From Thermococcus zilligii AN1 (GTDB lineage: Archaea > Methanobacteriota_B > Thermococci > Thermococcales > Thermococcaceae): 44,537 nt of DNA. Of the stretch, positions 35,272 through 41,714 are shown one piece after another. The stretch covers positions 1-44,537 of the forward strand of contig NZ_AJLF01000004.1 in NCBI RefSeq assembly GCF_000258515.1, given 5' to 3'. Position 1 is the stretch's first letter, and the number at the start of each line of letters is the position of its first letter. The position numbers were made by a program, and so were the translations under genes. Under the pieces are notes generated by a model, which made no database searches, was not told the origin of the DNA, and saw only the letters and a program-made list of their open reading frames with translations.

Positions 35272-36162
35272 TCAGCCGAGTATTTCCTCAGCTATTCTCC
35301 CGGCTATCTCCTTGAGGGCTCTCGACGCTTTTGAATCGGGAAAGGCCTCAACGACCGGCCTGAGGAGGCCCATGCTCTCAGGGATTGCCCTGTCGTAGGG
35401 AACTTCCCCGAGTACCGGGATACCTTCGCTTTCGGCCCACCTCCTCAGCTCTGTAAACCCGGGGTTCATGTCAGCCTTGTTGATTATGAGGTAAGCCGGC
35501 TCCCTGAAGTGCCGGACGACCCTGTAGGCGCGCTGGACATCGGAGAGGGAAGCGGGCGTTGGCTCGGCTATGAGTATGGCCACGTCTGCTCCTCCGAGGC
35601 TCGCTATGACCTGGCAGCCGATTCCAGCGGCGGAATCCACGATCATGTGCTCGAGGTTTAGCTCCTCCATTATTTTCTTAGCCCACTCCTTTTCTTCGGT
35701 GACGAGCTTTCCGCTCTCGGGCCTTCCAACGTCAAGCTGGGCGGAGATGACCGGAAAGCCGTACCTGGTGGTTGCCTTCCTTATTACTCCGGAGCGAACC
35801 TCCTCGAGGCTTATCGCTCCCTCAACCGGACAGACCAGGCCGCAGACGTTGCAACCCTCACAGGTGAGCCCGTTAACCGCGTAGTTGCCCTCACCGTCTA
35901 CGTAGATGCACCCGTAGGGGCAACGCTCCATGCAGATGCCGCATCTTATACAGCTCCCGGCGTTTATCCTCGCTACCCTTGCCCCGAAGTGTTCCCTCTC
36001 CTCCTCCCACTCTTCAACGCCGAGGAGGAGGCCGAGGTTCGGTGCTCCCGCGTCCGCATCGACGGCTATGAGCCTGTAACGGTCTTTAAGGAGGTAAAGG
36101 AGCGAAGCCGTTATCGTGCTCTTCCCAACGCCGCCCTTGCCACTTGCTATAGCTAACTGCAT
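35272..36162 (-). CDS. MinD/Mrp-like P-loop ATPase with inserted ferredoxin domain (copy 1)
   Basis: 296 residues. The deviant Walker A GKGGVGKST is at 8-16 and switch DADAGAPNLG at about 35-44. An inserted 2[4Fe-4S] ferredoxin has Cys71, 74, 77, 81 (CIRCGICMERC) and Cys101, 104, 107, 111 (CEGCNVCGLVC), with an extra Cys85. VDSAAGIGC is the Walker B region. Such proteins are thought to act in Fe-S or metallocofactor assembly, but the client is unknown. Its ATG overlaps the stop of copy 2 by one base (TGATG), so the two are translated together, probably as a heteromer. Confidence 0.9.
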   Translation of the reverse strand: MQLAIASGKGGVGKSTITASLLYLLKDRYRLIAVDADAGAPNLGLLLGVEEWEEEREHFGARVARINAGSCIRCGICMERCPYGCIYVDGEGNYAVNGLTCEGCNVCGLVCPVEGAISLEEVRSGVIRKATTRYGFPVISAQLDVGRPESGKLVTEEKEWAKKIMEELNLEHMIVDSAAGIGCQVIASLGGADVAILIAEPTPASLSDVQRAYRVVRHFREPAYLIINKADMNPGFTELRRWAESEGIPVLGEVPYDRAIPESMGLLRPVVEAFPDSKASRALKEIAGRIAEEILG

Positions 36163-37040
36163 CACTCACCACCCCCAAAAGCGAGAATCCTTTCGGCAAG
36201 CGCCCTGAATATCTCCGCCTCGGGGTAATCGCTCAGGGCTATCGGCCTTCCGCTAACGTAGCTCTTCACCATGTTCTCGCTGTAGGGTATTTCAGCAACC
36301 ACTTCGGCGCCATACTCTTTGGCCAGCCCGTAGACCTTCCCCTTCTCCCCGAGGTCGGCCCTGTTTATCACAACCCACGTGGGGATCCCCATGAGTTTCC
36401 CCAGTTCGAGGATTAGCCCCGTGTCGTGGATTCCGAGCGGGGTTGGTTCCGTGACGGCTATAAGGAGATCAGAGAACTCAACTGCCTTCGAAACTGTGTT
36501 GCCGGTCCCTGCGGCAGTATCGATGAGTAAGATGCCCTCGCTCTCTTTGTGGATTTCGGCGGCCTTCCTCTTGGCGGCCACGACAAGGGGCATCGACCTC
36601 TCCTCGCCTTCCCTCAGCTTTCCGGTCACCAGCGTGAAGCCGTAGGGCGTTGGCGTGACGTAGGTGTGCCCGATCAGCCTTGCCCCCCCGAGGATTGCCC
36701 CGGAAACAGGGCAGACTATCTCACATGCGCGGCAGCCGGAGCAGAGGGTTGGTATGAGGAAAGGCGTTCCATCCTTCAGGGTGATTATGGCGTGCTCCTC
36801 GCAGGCTTCTGCGCACTTCCTGCAGCGGGTGCACTTGGAGTAGTCGAAGAGGGGCATGAACTGGTTCACCGGCTCCTCGTTGGCCAGCTCAAGGCCGAGG
36901 AGAAGGTGGTCGTTTGGTGCTTCAACGTCCAGGTCAGCCATTGTGAGATCGGCCCCCAGCTTCCTGAGCGCTACCGCGAGATTAACGGCGACGGTGGACT
37001 TTCCGGTGCCCCCTTTTCCACCGCTCACGGCTATCTGCAA
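36162..37040 (-). CDS. MinD/Mrp-like P-loop ATPase with inserted ferredoxin domain (copy 2)
   Basis: 292 residues, paralogous to the next gene. Deviant Walker A GKGGTGKST is at 8-16, DLDVEAPN at 37-44, ferredoxin insert Cys70, 73, 76, 80 (CTRCRKCAEAC) and Cys100, 103, 106, 110 (CSGCRACEIVC), and Walker B region LLIDTAAGTG. First gene of the two-gene operon. The TTG start at 37040 has GGGTGGGAGG directly upstream, unusual but without a better alternative. The promoter is divergent from the NifX-like gene, and a TTAGG palindrome at 37056-37069 lies between TATA and the start. Confidence 0.9.
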   Translation of the reverse strand: MQIAVSGGKGGTGKSTVAVNLAVALRKLGADLTMADLDVEAPNDHLLLGLELANEEPVNQFMPLFDYSKCTRCRKCAEACEEHAIITLKDGTPFLIPTLCSGCRACEIVCPVSGAILGGARLIGHTYVTPTPYGFTLVTGKLREGEERSMPLVVAAKRKAAEIHKESEGILLIDTAAGTGNTVSKAVEFSDLLIAVTEPTPLGIHDTGLILELGKLMGIPTWVVINRADLGEKGKVYGLAKEYGAEVVAEIPYSENMVKSYVSGRPIALSDYPEAEIFRALAERILAFGGGE

Positions 37041-37055
37041 CCTCCCACCCCCGAA

Positions 37056-37100
37056 TTAGGCGAACCTAAAAGCTTTTAAAGTTTGTGCATACGCTCAAAA
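37056..37100. promoter_or_regulatory. Divergent control region: TTAGG palindrome plus TTTGTGCAT palindrome
   Basis: TTAGGCGAACCTAA (37056-37069) is a near-palindrome, followed by a TATA-like CTTTTAAAG (37073-37081) that reads on both strands. GTTTGTGCATACGCTCAAAA (37081-37100) follows, an imperfect version of the perfect palindrome found at 40374-40395 (17 of 20 bases). The same order and nearly the same spacing occur before the second NifX-like gene. Confidence 0.65.
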
Positions 37101-37109
37101 GGTGATAGC

Positions 37110-37523
37110 ATGAGGTGCCTTAAAGTTGCCTTCGGAATGGAGGGCGAAGAGACGCTTACCGATGCCCACTACGGCGACTCGGAGTTCTTCGCGATCTACG
37201 AGATCTGTGAGGACGGTAGCGTTAAACTCTTAGAAAAGAGGCCGAACAGGGCCAGGGACTTTGAGGAGAAACACGACGAGGGCCACGGTGATCCGGGGAA
37301 GTTCAAAGCCGTTTTGGGCCAGCTCCTCGACGTTGACGTTTTGGCCGCCTTCAGGATGGGCCCGAACTTCCTCAGGATAAGGGACAAGACCGACAAGGTG
37401 GCCTTCTTTACCAGGACCCGGGACCTAAGGCTCGCCCTCAAGAGGGCCGTTGAGAACTTCGAAGAGCTTTGGGAGCAGGTGCAGGAGAAGAGAACTGTTA
37501 AAAAGCCAATCGATGAGGGGTGA
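37110..37523 (+). CDS. NifX/NifB-C-like (dinitrogenase iron-molybdenum cofactor) family protein, copy 1
   Basis: 137 residues of the ribonuclease-H-like fold that binds metallocofactors. It starts KVAFGMEGEETLTDAHYGDSEFFAIYEI, with LLEKRPN and DVDVLAAFRMGPN as core elements. A His/Asp/Glu-rich stretch EEKHDEGHGDP (about 54-64) could bind metal. The window shows no nitrogenase genes, so a role in another Fe or metal cofactor is likely. ATG 37110 follows GGTGAT. The next gene starts 2 bp after its stop, so the two are co-transcribed. Confidence 0.82.
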   Translation: MRCLKVAFGMEGEETLTDAHYGDSEFFAIYEICEDGSVKLLEKRPNRARDFEEKHDEGHGDPGKFKAVLGQLLDVDVLAAFRMGPNFLRIRDKTDKVAFFTRTRDLRLALKRAVENFEELWEQVQEKRTVKKPIDEG

Positions 37524-37525
37524 GC

Positions 37526-37960
37526 ATGAGGTTCTGGGGAATTGAGCCGAAGGCCGGGCTTATAGCTGGCCTCTATGCCCTCCTCGCCTTTTATCTAAAG
37601 GCGAAGTTTGAGATAGGTTTATCCTCCCCGCCTCTTGGCCTTCTTCTCCTCGTTCCAGGGTTGGCTCTTTGGCTCCTCTGCTACCTCCAGGTTTCGAGGG
37701 CCCACGCGAGGGGCGAGCTCCTGACTGCGGGATGCTACTCAAAGATTAGGCACCCGATATACTCGATCTGGGGCACCCTAATCCTTCCCGGCTTCTCTCT
37801 CGTAGTTGGCGGCCTCATGCTTCTCCTTCCGCTCGTTTACTGGTTATCCGTCATGGCCTTCATTGGCGAAGAGGAGAAGAGCCTTGAGGAGAGGTTCGGC
37901 GAGGGGTGGAGAAGGTACTCGGAAAGGACCGGCAGGTTTCTTCCGCGCCGGAGGAGTTAG
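37526..37960 (+). CDS. Isoprenylcysteine methyltransferase-like membrane protein
   Basis: 144 residues with about four hydrophobic segments (about 9-25, 35-58, 84-104, 105-117). The ICMT/PEMT/NnrU-type SAM-binding motif is KIRHPIYSIWGTLI (about 73-86), followed by EEKSLEERFGEGWRRYSERTGRFLP near the C-terminus. The family methylates membrane-embedded thiols, amines or lipids; the substrate here is unknown. ATG 37526 has GGGGTGA just upstream, overlapping the previous gene's stop. The 3' end overlaps the convergent DUF364 gene by 4 bp. Confidence 0.8.
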   Translation: MRFWGIEPKAGLIAGLYALLAFYLKAKFEIGLSSPPLGLLLLVPGLALWLLCYLQVSRAHARGELLTAGCYSKIRHPIYSIWGTLILPGFSLVVGGLMLLLPLVYWLSVMAFIGEEEKSLEERFGEGWRRYSERTGRFLPRRRS

Positions 37961-38694
37961 ACCTCCACCACGTACTTCCTGTTCCCCTCCTCAAACCCCT
38001 TAAAGGAGCCGAGCTTCAAGCCCAGGAGGGCCCTTTCGATGTCAACCACCTTCACAGAGGCAAGGTGCGTTACCCCGGTCCCCTTCAAGAACTCCGGCAA
38101 AAGCTGGCCCGTAGGGCCCGTGAGGACGAAGAGCCTGGCTTTTCTCGCCCTGTCGAGGAGCATGTCCACTGTGCCGTTAACCAGACAGCTCGCGCTCGCT
38201 ATAACGGCGTCCATCTCAGGCAAAAGGTGGTACTCTAAAGCGTCGCTGTAAGTATCTCTGTCCCAGAGCTTGGCGTTCCTCTCAAAGACGAAGACGTTGA
38301 AGCCCCTCCTGCGGAGCTCATCAGCCAGCGGAGGCATGTTGCCTATCAAAGCCACTCTGCCGGCGTTCTCAGGCAAAAGCCCAAGCACGTCAGTCCAGTC
38401 CGCGTTACTGAGGTCTATGTGGTACTGGGAGACCGCGTTGATTGCCGCCAATCCTAAGGTGCGCTCGATCACGTTCAGGCTGTCCGCTTTCTCAATGAAA
38501 ACCCCAAGTGAAGGCTCGCTTATCGAGTTATTGTAGCGCTGGACTTCCTCCGGGAGGGTCATCGCAACGCCAAGGGCTTTTCCCTCAGGGCCTTCAACCA
38601 AAACCCACGTGTAGGGCAAAGCAAAGCCGAAATCGACCAGTTCAAGCCCCCCAACCAGTTTCAGGGCCTTTTTCTTTATCTTCGAGAGCAGCAT
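37957..38694 (-). CDS. DUF4213/DUF364 putative heavy-metal chelation protein
   Basis: 245 residues. N-terminal DUF4213 region (about 1-95, FGFALPYTWVLVEGPEGKALGVAMT) and C-terminal Rossmann-like DUF364 region (about 100-240) with VALIGNMPPLADELRRRGFNVFVFERN, MDAVIASASCLVNGTVDMLLDRA and VLTGPTGQLLPEFL. Family members are annotated as putative metal-chelating or PLP-enzyme-like; biochemistry is lacking. ATG 38694 is preferred (GTGAT five bases upstream) over ATG 38700 or GTG 38703, which overlap the preceding methyltransferase stop. Second gene of the two-gene operon with that methyltransferase. Confidence 0.82.
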   Translation of the reverse strand: MLLSKIKKKALKLVGGLELVDFGFALPYTWVLVEGPEGKALGVAMTLPEEVQRYNNSISEPSLGVFIEKADSLNVIERTLGLAAINAVSQYHIDLSNADWTDVLGLLPENAGRVALIGNMPPLADELRRRGFNVFVFERNAKLWDRDTYSDALEYHLLPEMDAVIASASCLVNGTVDMLLDRARKARLFVLTGPTGQLLPEFLKGTGVTHLASVKVVDIERALLGLKLGSFKGFEEGNRKYVVEV

Positions 38695-38699
38695 AACCA

Positions 38700-39329
38700 T
38701 CACTTCACGGCCTTTATGACCACAAAGCTCCCCTCGCCGTAGCCGGGCTTAACGGGTTCGACTTCCTTAACCTCGCCCAGCCTGTGGAAAAGCGTCTGAA
38801 CAATTTCAAACTCTTTGAAGCCGGCCTTTTTTAGGAGCTCCAGAAGTTCCTCAGTCGAGAAGAACCTCGCGTCCCTGTAAAAAACGCTTTCCTCCCTGTG
38901 CTCCTCGTAGTGCCTCCCGATCGGGCTGTTTCCATCAACGAAGCCTATTACCAAAGCCCCGCCCGGCTTCAGCACGCGGTAGGCCTCGCGCAGGGCCTTT
39001 TCAGGGTCGTCAACGAAGCAGATCGTCGTGACCATCAGAAGATAATCGAAGCTCTCATCGGAAAAGGGGAGGTTCTCGGCAACGCCTTCGATGACCTCTA
39101 TGCCCCGCTTTTTAGCTACCTCTGCCATCGCTTTGGAGGGCTCGATGCCCAGCTTTATTCCCAAGGGGGCGGCAAATCTACCGGTTCCGACACCTATCTC
39201 CGCCCCTTTGCCTTCCCCAGGCAAAAGCGTCTTCACAGCCTCAAGTTCCGAGAGATAAGCGTATTTGTGCCTCTCGAACCAGCCCTCATAGCGGTCGCGG
39301 TGCTTTTCAAAGGGCTCTACCTTTGGCAT
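38700..39329 (-). CDS. Class I SAM-dependent methyltransferase
   Basis: 209 residues. Motif I is GAEIGVGTGRFAAPL (about 43-57), acidic loop GIEPSKAMAEVAKKRG, motif IV DYLLMVTTICFVDDPEKALREAYRVLKPGGALVIG. Methyltransf_11 type; substrate unknown. ATG 39329 follows GGGGGTGAG by about six bases. A TATA-like GTATAAACG (about 39360-39368, minus strand) and the TTAGG palindrome at 39373-39386 lie upstream, shared with the divergent radical SAM gene. Downstream it leads into the DUF364 gene. Confidence 0.85.
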   Translation of the reverse strand: MPKVEPFEKHRDRYEGWFERHKYAYLSELEAVKTLLPGEGKGAEIGVGTGRFAAPLGIKLGIEPSKAMAEVAKKRGIEVIEGVAENLPFSDESFDYLLMVTTICFVDDPEKALREAYRVLKPGGALVIGFVDGNSPIGRHYEEHREESVFYRDARFFSTEELLELLKKAGFKEFEIVQTLFHRLGEVKEVEPVKPGYGEGSFVVIKAVK

Positions 39330-39359
39330 TACGGCTCACCCCCTCTTCCTTCAACCAAA

Positions 39360-39386
39360 CGTTTATACGCTTTTAGGTTAACCTAA
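39360..39386. promoter_or_regulatory. Divergent promoter with perfect TTAGGTTAACCTAA palindrome
   Basis: CGTTTATACG (39359-39368) is self-complementary enough to be TATA on both strands. TTAGGTTAACCTAA (39373-39386) is a perfect 14-bp palindrome between it and the radical SAM start: downstream of TATA for the plus gene and next to the BRE for the minus gene. It is the best copy of the three related sites (others at 37056 and 40352). TTAGGTTA resembles the half-site of DtxR/IdeR-type iron boxes. Confidence 0.7.
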
Positions 39387-39399
39387 TCGCGGTGGTGGC

Positions 39400-40359
39400 A
39401 TGATAGCCTTTGGGCCGGTCCCTTCGAGAAGGCTCGGGAGGAGCCTCGGGGTAAACAACATCCCCGATAAGGTCTGCTCCTTCGCCTGCGTTTACTGCCA
39501 GATAGGCAGAACCCTGAGGATGGAGCTTGAGAGGAGGCCCTTTTACGGGCCGGAGCTGATATTTGACGAGGTCAGGAAAAAGGTCGGGGAAGCTGAAGAG
39601 AGGGGCGAGAGGATAGACTACGTAACCTTTGTCCCGGACGGTGAGCCTACCCTCGACGCAAACCTCGGGAGAGAAGCCGAGCTGTTGAAAACGCTCGGAA
39701 TCCCGCTCGCGATACTCACCAATTCATCACTCATCTGGCGCGAGGACGTGAGAGAAGACCTCCTCAGGTTCGACTTTGTTTCCCTCAAGGTGGATGCCGT
39801 CAGCGAAGAGATCTGGAGGAAAGTGGACAGGCCCCACAAAGGCCTGAGCCTTGAGAGAATCCTCGAGGGTATGCTCGAGTTCAGGAAGGTCTTCGGGGGA
39901 AAAGTGGTCACCGAGACGATGCTTGTGGATGGCATAGATTATGGCGACGAGTTTGAGAGGATAGCGGACTTCTTAGCGGAGCTTGAGCCGGATACAGCCT
40001 ACATAGCGACCCCCACGAGGCCCCCAGCCGAGGAGTGGGTGAGGCCAGCTAAGGAAGAGGTGATAAACCATGCCTTCCAGACCTTCGCCGGGAAGCTCGG
40101 TGAAGATCGCGTCGAGTATTTGATAGGCTACGAGGGCAACGCCTTCGCCTTCACAGGGAACGTTGAGGAGGATTTGCTGGGCATCACCTCGGTGCACCCG
40201 ATGAGGGAAGAGGCCGTTGAGGAGTTCCTCAGAAAGGCAAACGCCGACTGGGGCGTTGTTGAGAGGCTTTTGGTGGAAGGAAAGCTGATAGAGCTGGAAT
40301 ACAACGGGAAGCGCTTTTACATGCGCAGGCTGAAGAGCAGGGGACCCGCAGTTAGGTGA
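39400..40359 (+). CDS. Radical SAM protein, COG0731-like, with C-terminal winged helix
   Basis: 319 residues. The N-terminal FGPVPSRRLGRSLGVNNIP is the family signature, then Cys26-x3-Cys30-x2-Cys33 (CSFACVYC) for the radical SAM cluster, and VTFVPDGEPTLDANLG for SAM binding. The C-terminal part (about 245-319) looks like a small winged helix (MREEAVEEFLRKANADWGVVERLLVEGKLIELEYNGKRFY), so the enzyme may bind DNA or act as a sensor. Related proteins are annotated as Fe-S oxidoreductases of unknown substrate. ATG 39400 follows GGTGGTGGC. Its stop codon lies inside the next TTAGG box. Confidence 0.85.
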   Translation: MIAFGPVPSRRLGRSLGVNNIPDKVCSFACVYCQIGRTLRMELERRPFYGPELIFDEVRKKVGEAEERGERIDYVTFVPDGEPTLDANLGREAELLKTLGIPLAILTNSSLIWREDVREDLLRFDFVSLKVDAVSEEIWRKVDRPHKGLSLERILEGMLEFRKVFGGKVVTETMLVDGIDYGDEFERIADFLAELEPDTAYIATPTRPPAEEWVRPAKEEVINHAFQTFAGKLGEDRVEYLIGYEGNAFAFTGNVEEDLLGITSVHPMREEAVEEFLRKANADWGVVERLLVEGKLIELEYNGKRFYMRRLKSRGPAVR

Positions 40360-40395
40360 ACCGAAAAGTTTAAATTTTGTGCATATGCACAAAAT
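40352..40395 (+). promoter_or_regulatory. NifX-like copy 2 promoter: TTAGG box, TATA, perfect 22-bp palindrome
   Basis: TTAGGTGAACCGAA (40352-40365) is followed by TATA GTTTAAAT (40368-40375). A perfect palindrome at 40374-40395 comes next, with half-site ATTTTGTGCAT followed by its exact reverse complement. The palindrome sits where transcription should start, so a protein bound there would block initiation. The layout copies that at 37056-37100. Confidence 0.7.
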
Positions 40396-40410
40396 ATTGG
40401 GGTGATGAGT

Positions 40411-40971
40411 ATGAAGATCGCGATCCCGACCAACGGTGGAGGAAGGAACGACACGGTTGCGGCTGTGTTCGCCCGTGCCCCCGCCCTCTACATAGCGGAA
40501 GTGGACGAAAACGGAAACATCCTGAGCGAGAAGGTCATTCGGAATCCAGCTTCAACAGCCGGCGGTGGAGCAGGCCCGATGGTGGTTCAGGCCCTCATCA
40601 ACGAGGGCGTTGAAGCGGTAATAGCCCCCCAGGTTGGACCAAACGCCCTCGGTGCCATACAGGCGGCGGGCATAAGGCTCCACCAGGTCGCGCCAGGGAC
40701 TCCAGTAGAGGAGGCAATAAAGGCTGTCGTCAGTGGCGCGGCGGGACGGTTTGCTCCCCCAGCTGTCGCTACAACTCCCCTCACTCCAGCTCCAGCCTAC
40801 GGCCCGTACCCCCTCCCACCGGCTTACGGCTACGGCCCCGGGTGGGGCGGGGGCTGGTGGGGAAGGGGACGCGGTTGGGGCGGTGGAAGAGGAGGAAGGC
40901 CCGGCCACTGCCCGTGGACAGGCCAGCCAAGCAGGAGAGCCTGGCTTTCCAGGTTCTTCGGCTGGTGGTGA
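40411..40971 (+). CDS. NifX/NifB-C-like family protein, copy 2, with Gly/Pro/Trp-rich tail
   Basis: 186 residues. The first 110 form the dinitrogenase iron-molybdenum cofactor-binding fold: KIAIPTNGGGRNDTVAAVFARAPALYIAEVDENGN, then NPASTAGGGAGPMVVQALINEGVEAVIAPQVGPNALGAIQAAGI. The tail from about 115 is low-complexity: a Pro/Ala/Tyr section then Gly/Trp/Arg repeats (WGGGWWGRGRGWGGGRGGR) and a final CPWTGQPSRRAWLSRFFGWW. Such tails are seen in DUF5320-like neighbours of NifX genes and may bind metal, nucleic acid or membrane. ATG 40411 has GGTGAT five bases upstream. Confidence 0.85.
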   Translation: MKIAIPTNGGGRNDTVAAVFARAPALYIAEVDENGNILSEKVIRNPASTAGGGAGPMVVQALINEGVEAVIAPQVGPNALGAIQAAGIRLHQVAPGTPVEEAIKAVVSGAAGRFAPPAVATTPLTPAPAYGPYPLPPAYGYGPGWGGGWWGRGRGWGGGRGGRPGHCPWTGQPSRRAWLSRFFGWW

Positions 40972-41004
40972 CTTTCCCTCTTTTGAATTTTAGGGGGCCA
41001 AAAA

Positions 41005-41220
41005 ATGCCGGGAAGAGGAAGGGGCTACGGCAGGGCCTTCATGAGAAACTACCCGGGGTACAGGTTCTTACTCCCCGGGGGACTTTACGGGCTGATAAAC
41101 CTGGTTTTCCTTTTCCTCATCCTCTACGTGCTCTTCAAGCTCCTCCTGGTCGCCGCTGGCTACGTGATCGCACTTGCCGTTCTCTACCTCCTCTGGGCCG
41201 CACTGAGGCGTGGGTTATAA
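41005..41220 (+). CDS. Small membrane protein, 71 residues
   Basis: A basic Gly/Arg/Tyr-rich N-terminus (PGRGRGYGRAFMRNYPGYR) is followed by two close hydrophobic segments (about 27-48 and 50-66) and a basic end. No family recognised. The N-terminus echoes the Gly-Arg tails of the preceding NifX-like protein and of the DUF134 protein. ATG has GGGGG seven bases upstream. It starts 33 bp after the NifX-like gene without its own TATA, so the two are probably co-transcribed. A T-run at 41236-41241 may end the transcript. Confidence 0.75.
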   Translation: MPGRGRGYGRAFMRNYPGYRFLLPGGLYGLINLVFLFLILYVLFKLLLVAAGYVIALAVLYLLWAALRRGL

Positions 41221-41714
41221 GGATCCTTTCCAGCTTTTTTGGGCGTTATCAAGCTTATATGTCTTTGGTTCCAAAGTCTCCTGGTTAAACGGCGATTTAA
41301 ACCTAAAGAGGCCTTCAAAGGGTTTTGGAAGTCTTTAGTAACCTTGTGTTACTATCTAACATTTTGTTACAGGTTTTTGTGCGTTTTGTAACGAATTTTT
41401 TTCGGAGTTTTGAGTAGAGGGAGGAGAGGGCCCGGAATCCCGCCCCCCGGATGGGAATTGGAGTTTTTTGCGTTTAAAGGGTTTAAAAGCCGTTTTTGCC
41501 TGTTTGGGCCCTTTTTCTCCCCCTGGAAGTCTCATGCTCATGGGGGTACACTGTGAGAAAAGCCTTGGGGAATGGTTTTGTCCGTCGAGTTTGGCTTTTT
41601 AATGGCCGGAAATCCGGCCTTTTGAGGGCTCTCTTAAGACCCCTCCACAGAAAAACTTATAAAATCCGGGAATTAATATGGTCTTGCAGGGCAAACTGAG
41701 AAAAAACCCGCCCT
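41221..41714 (+). other. CRISPR leader region
   Basis: About 490 bp without a gene between the small membrane protein and the first repeat. Much of it is T-rich on the plus strand (41330-41400 especially), as in Pyrococcus/Thermococcus leaders, which are about this long. It carries the array promoter at its right end. The orientation agrees with repeats that end in GAATGGAAAC, the part that becomes the 8-nt crRNA tag in related species. Confidence 0.75.
41650..41664 (+). promoter_or_regulatory. Promoter of the CRISPR array
   Basis: GAAAAACTTATAAAA at 41650-41664 is a strong BRE/TATA. Transcription should begin near 41687, about 28 bases before the first repeat. Confidence 0.65.
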
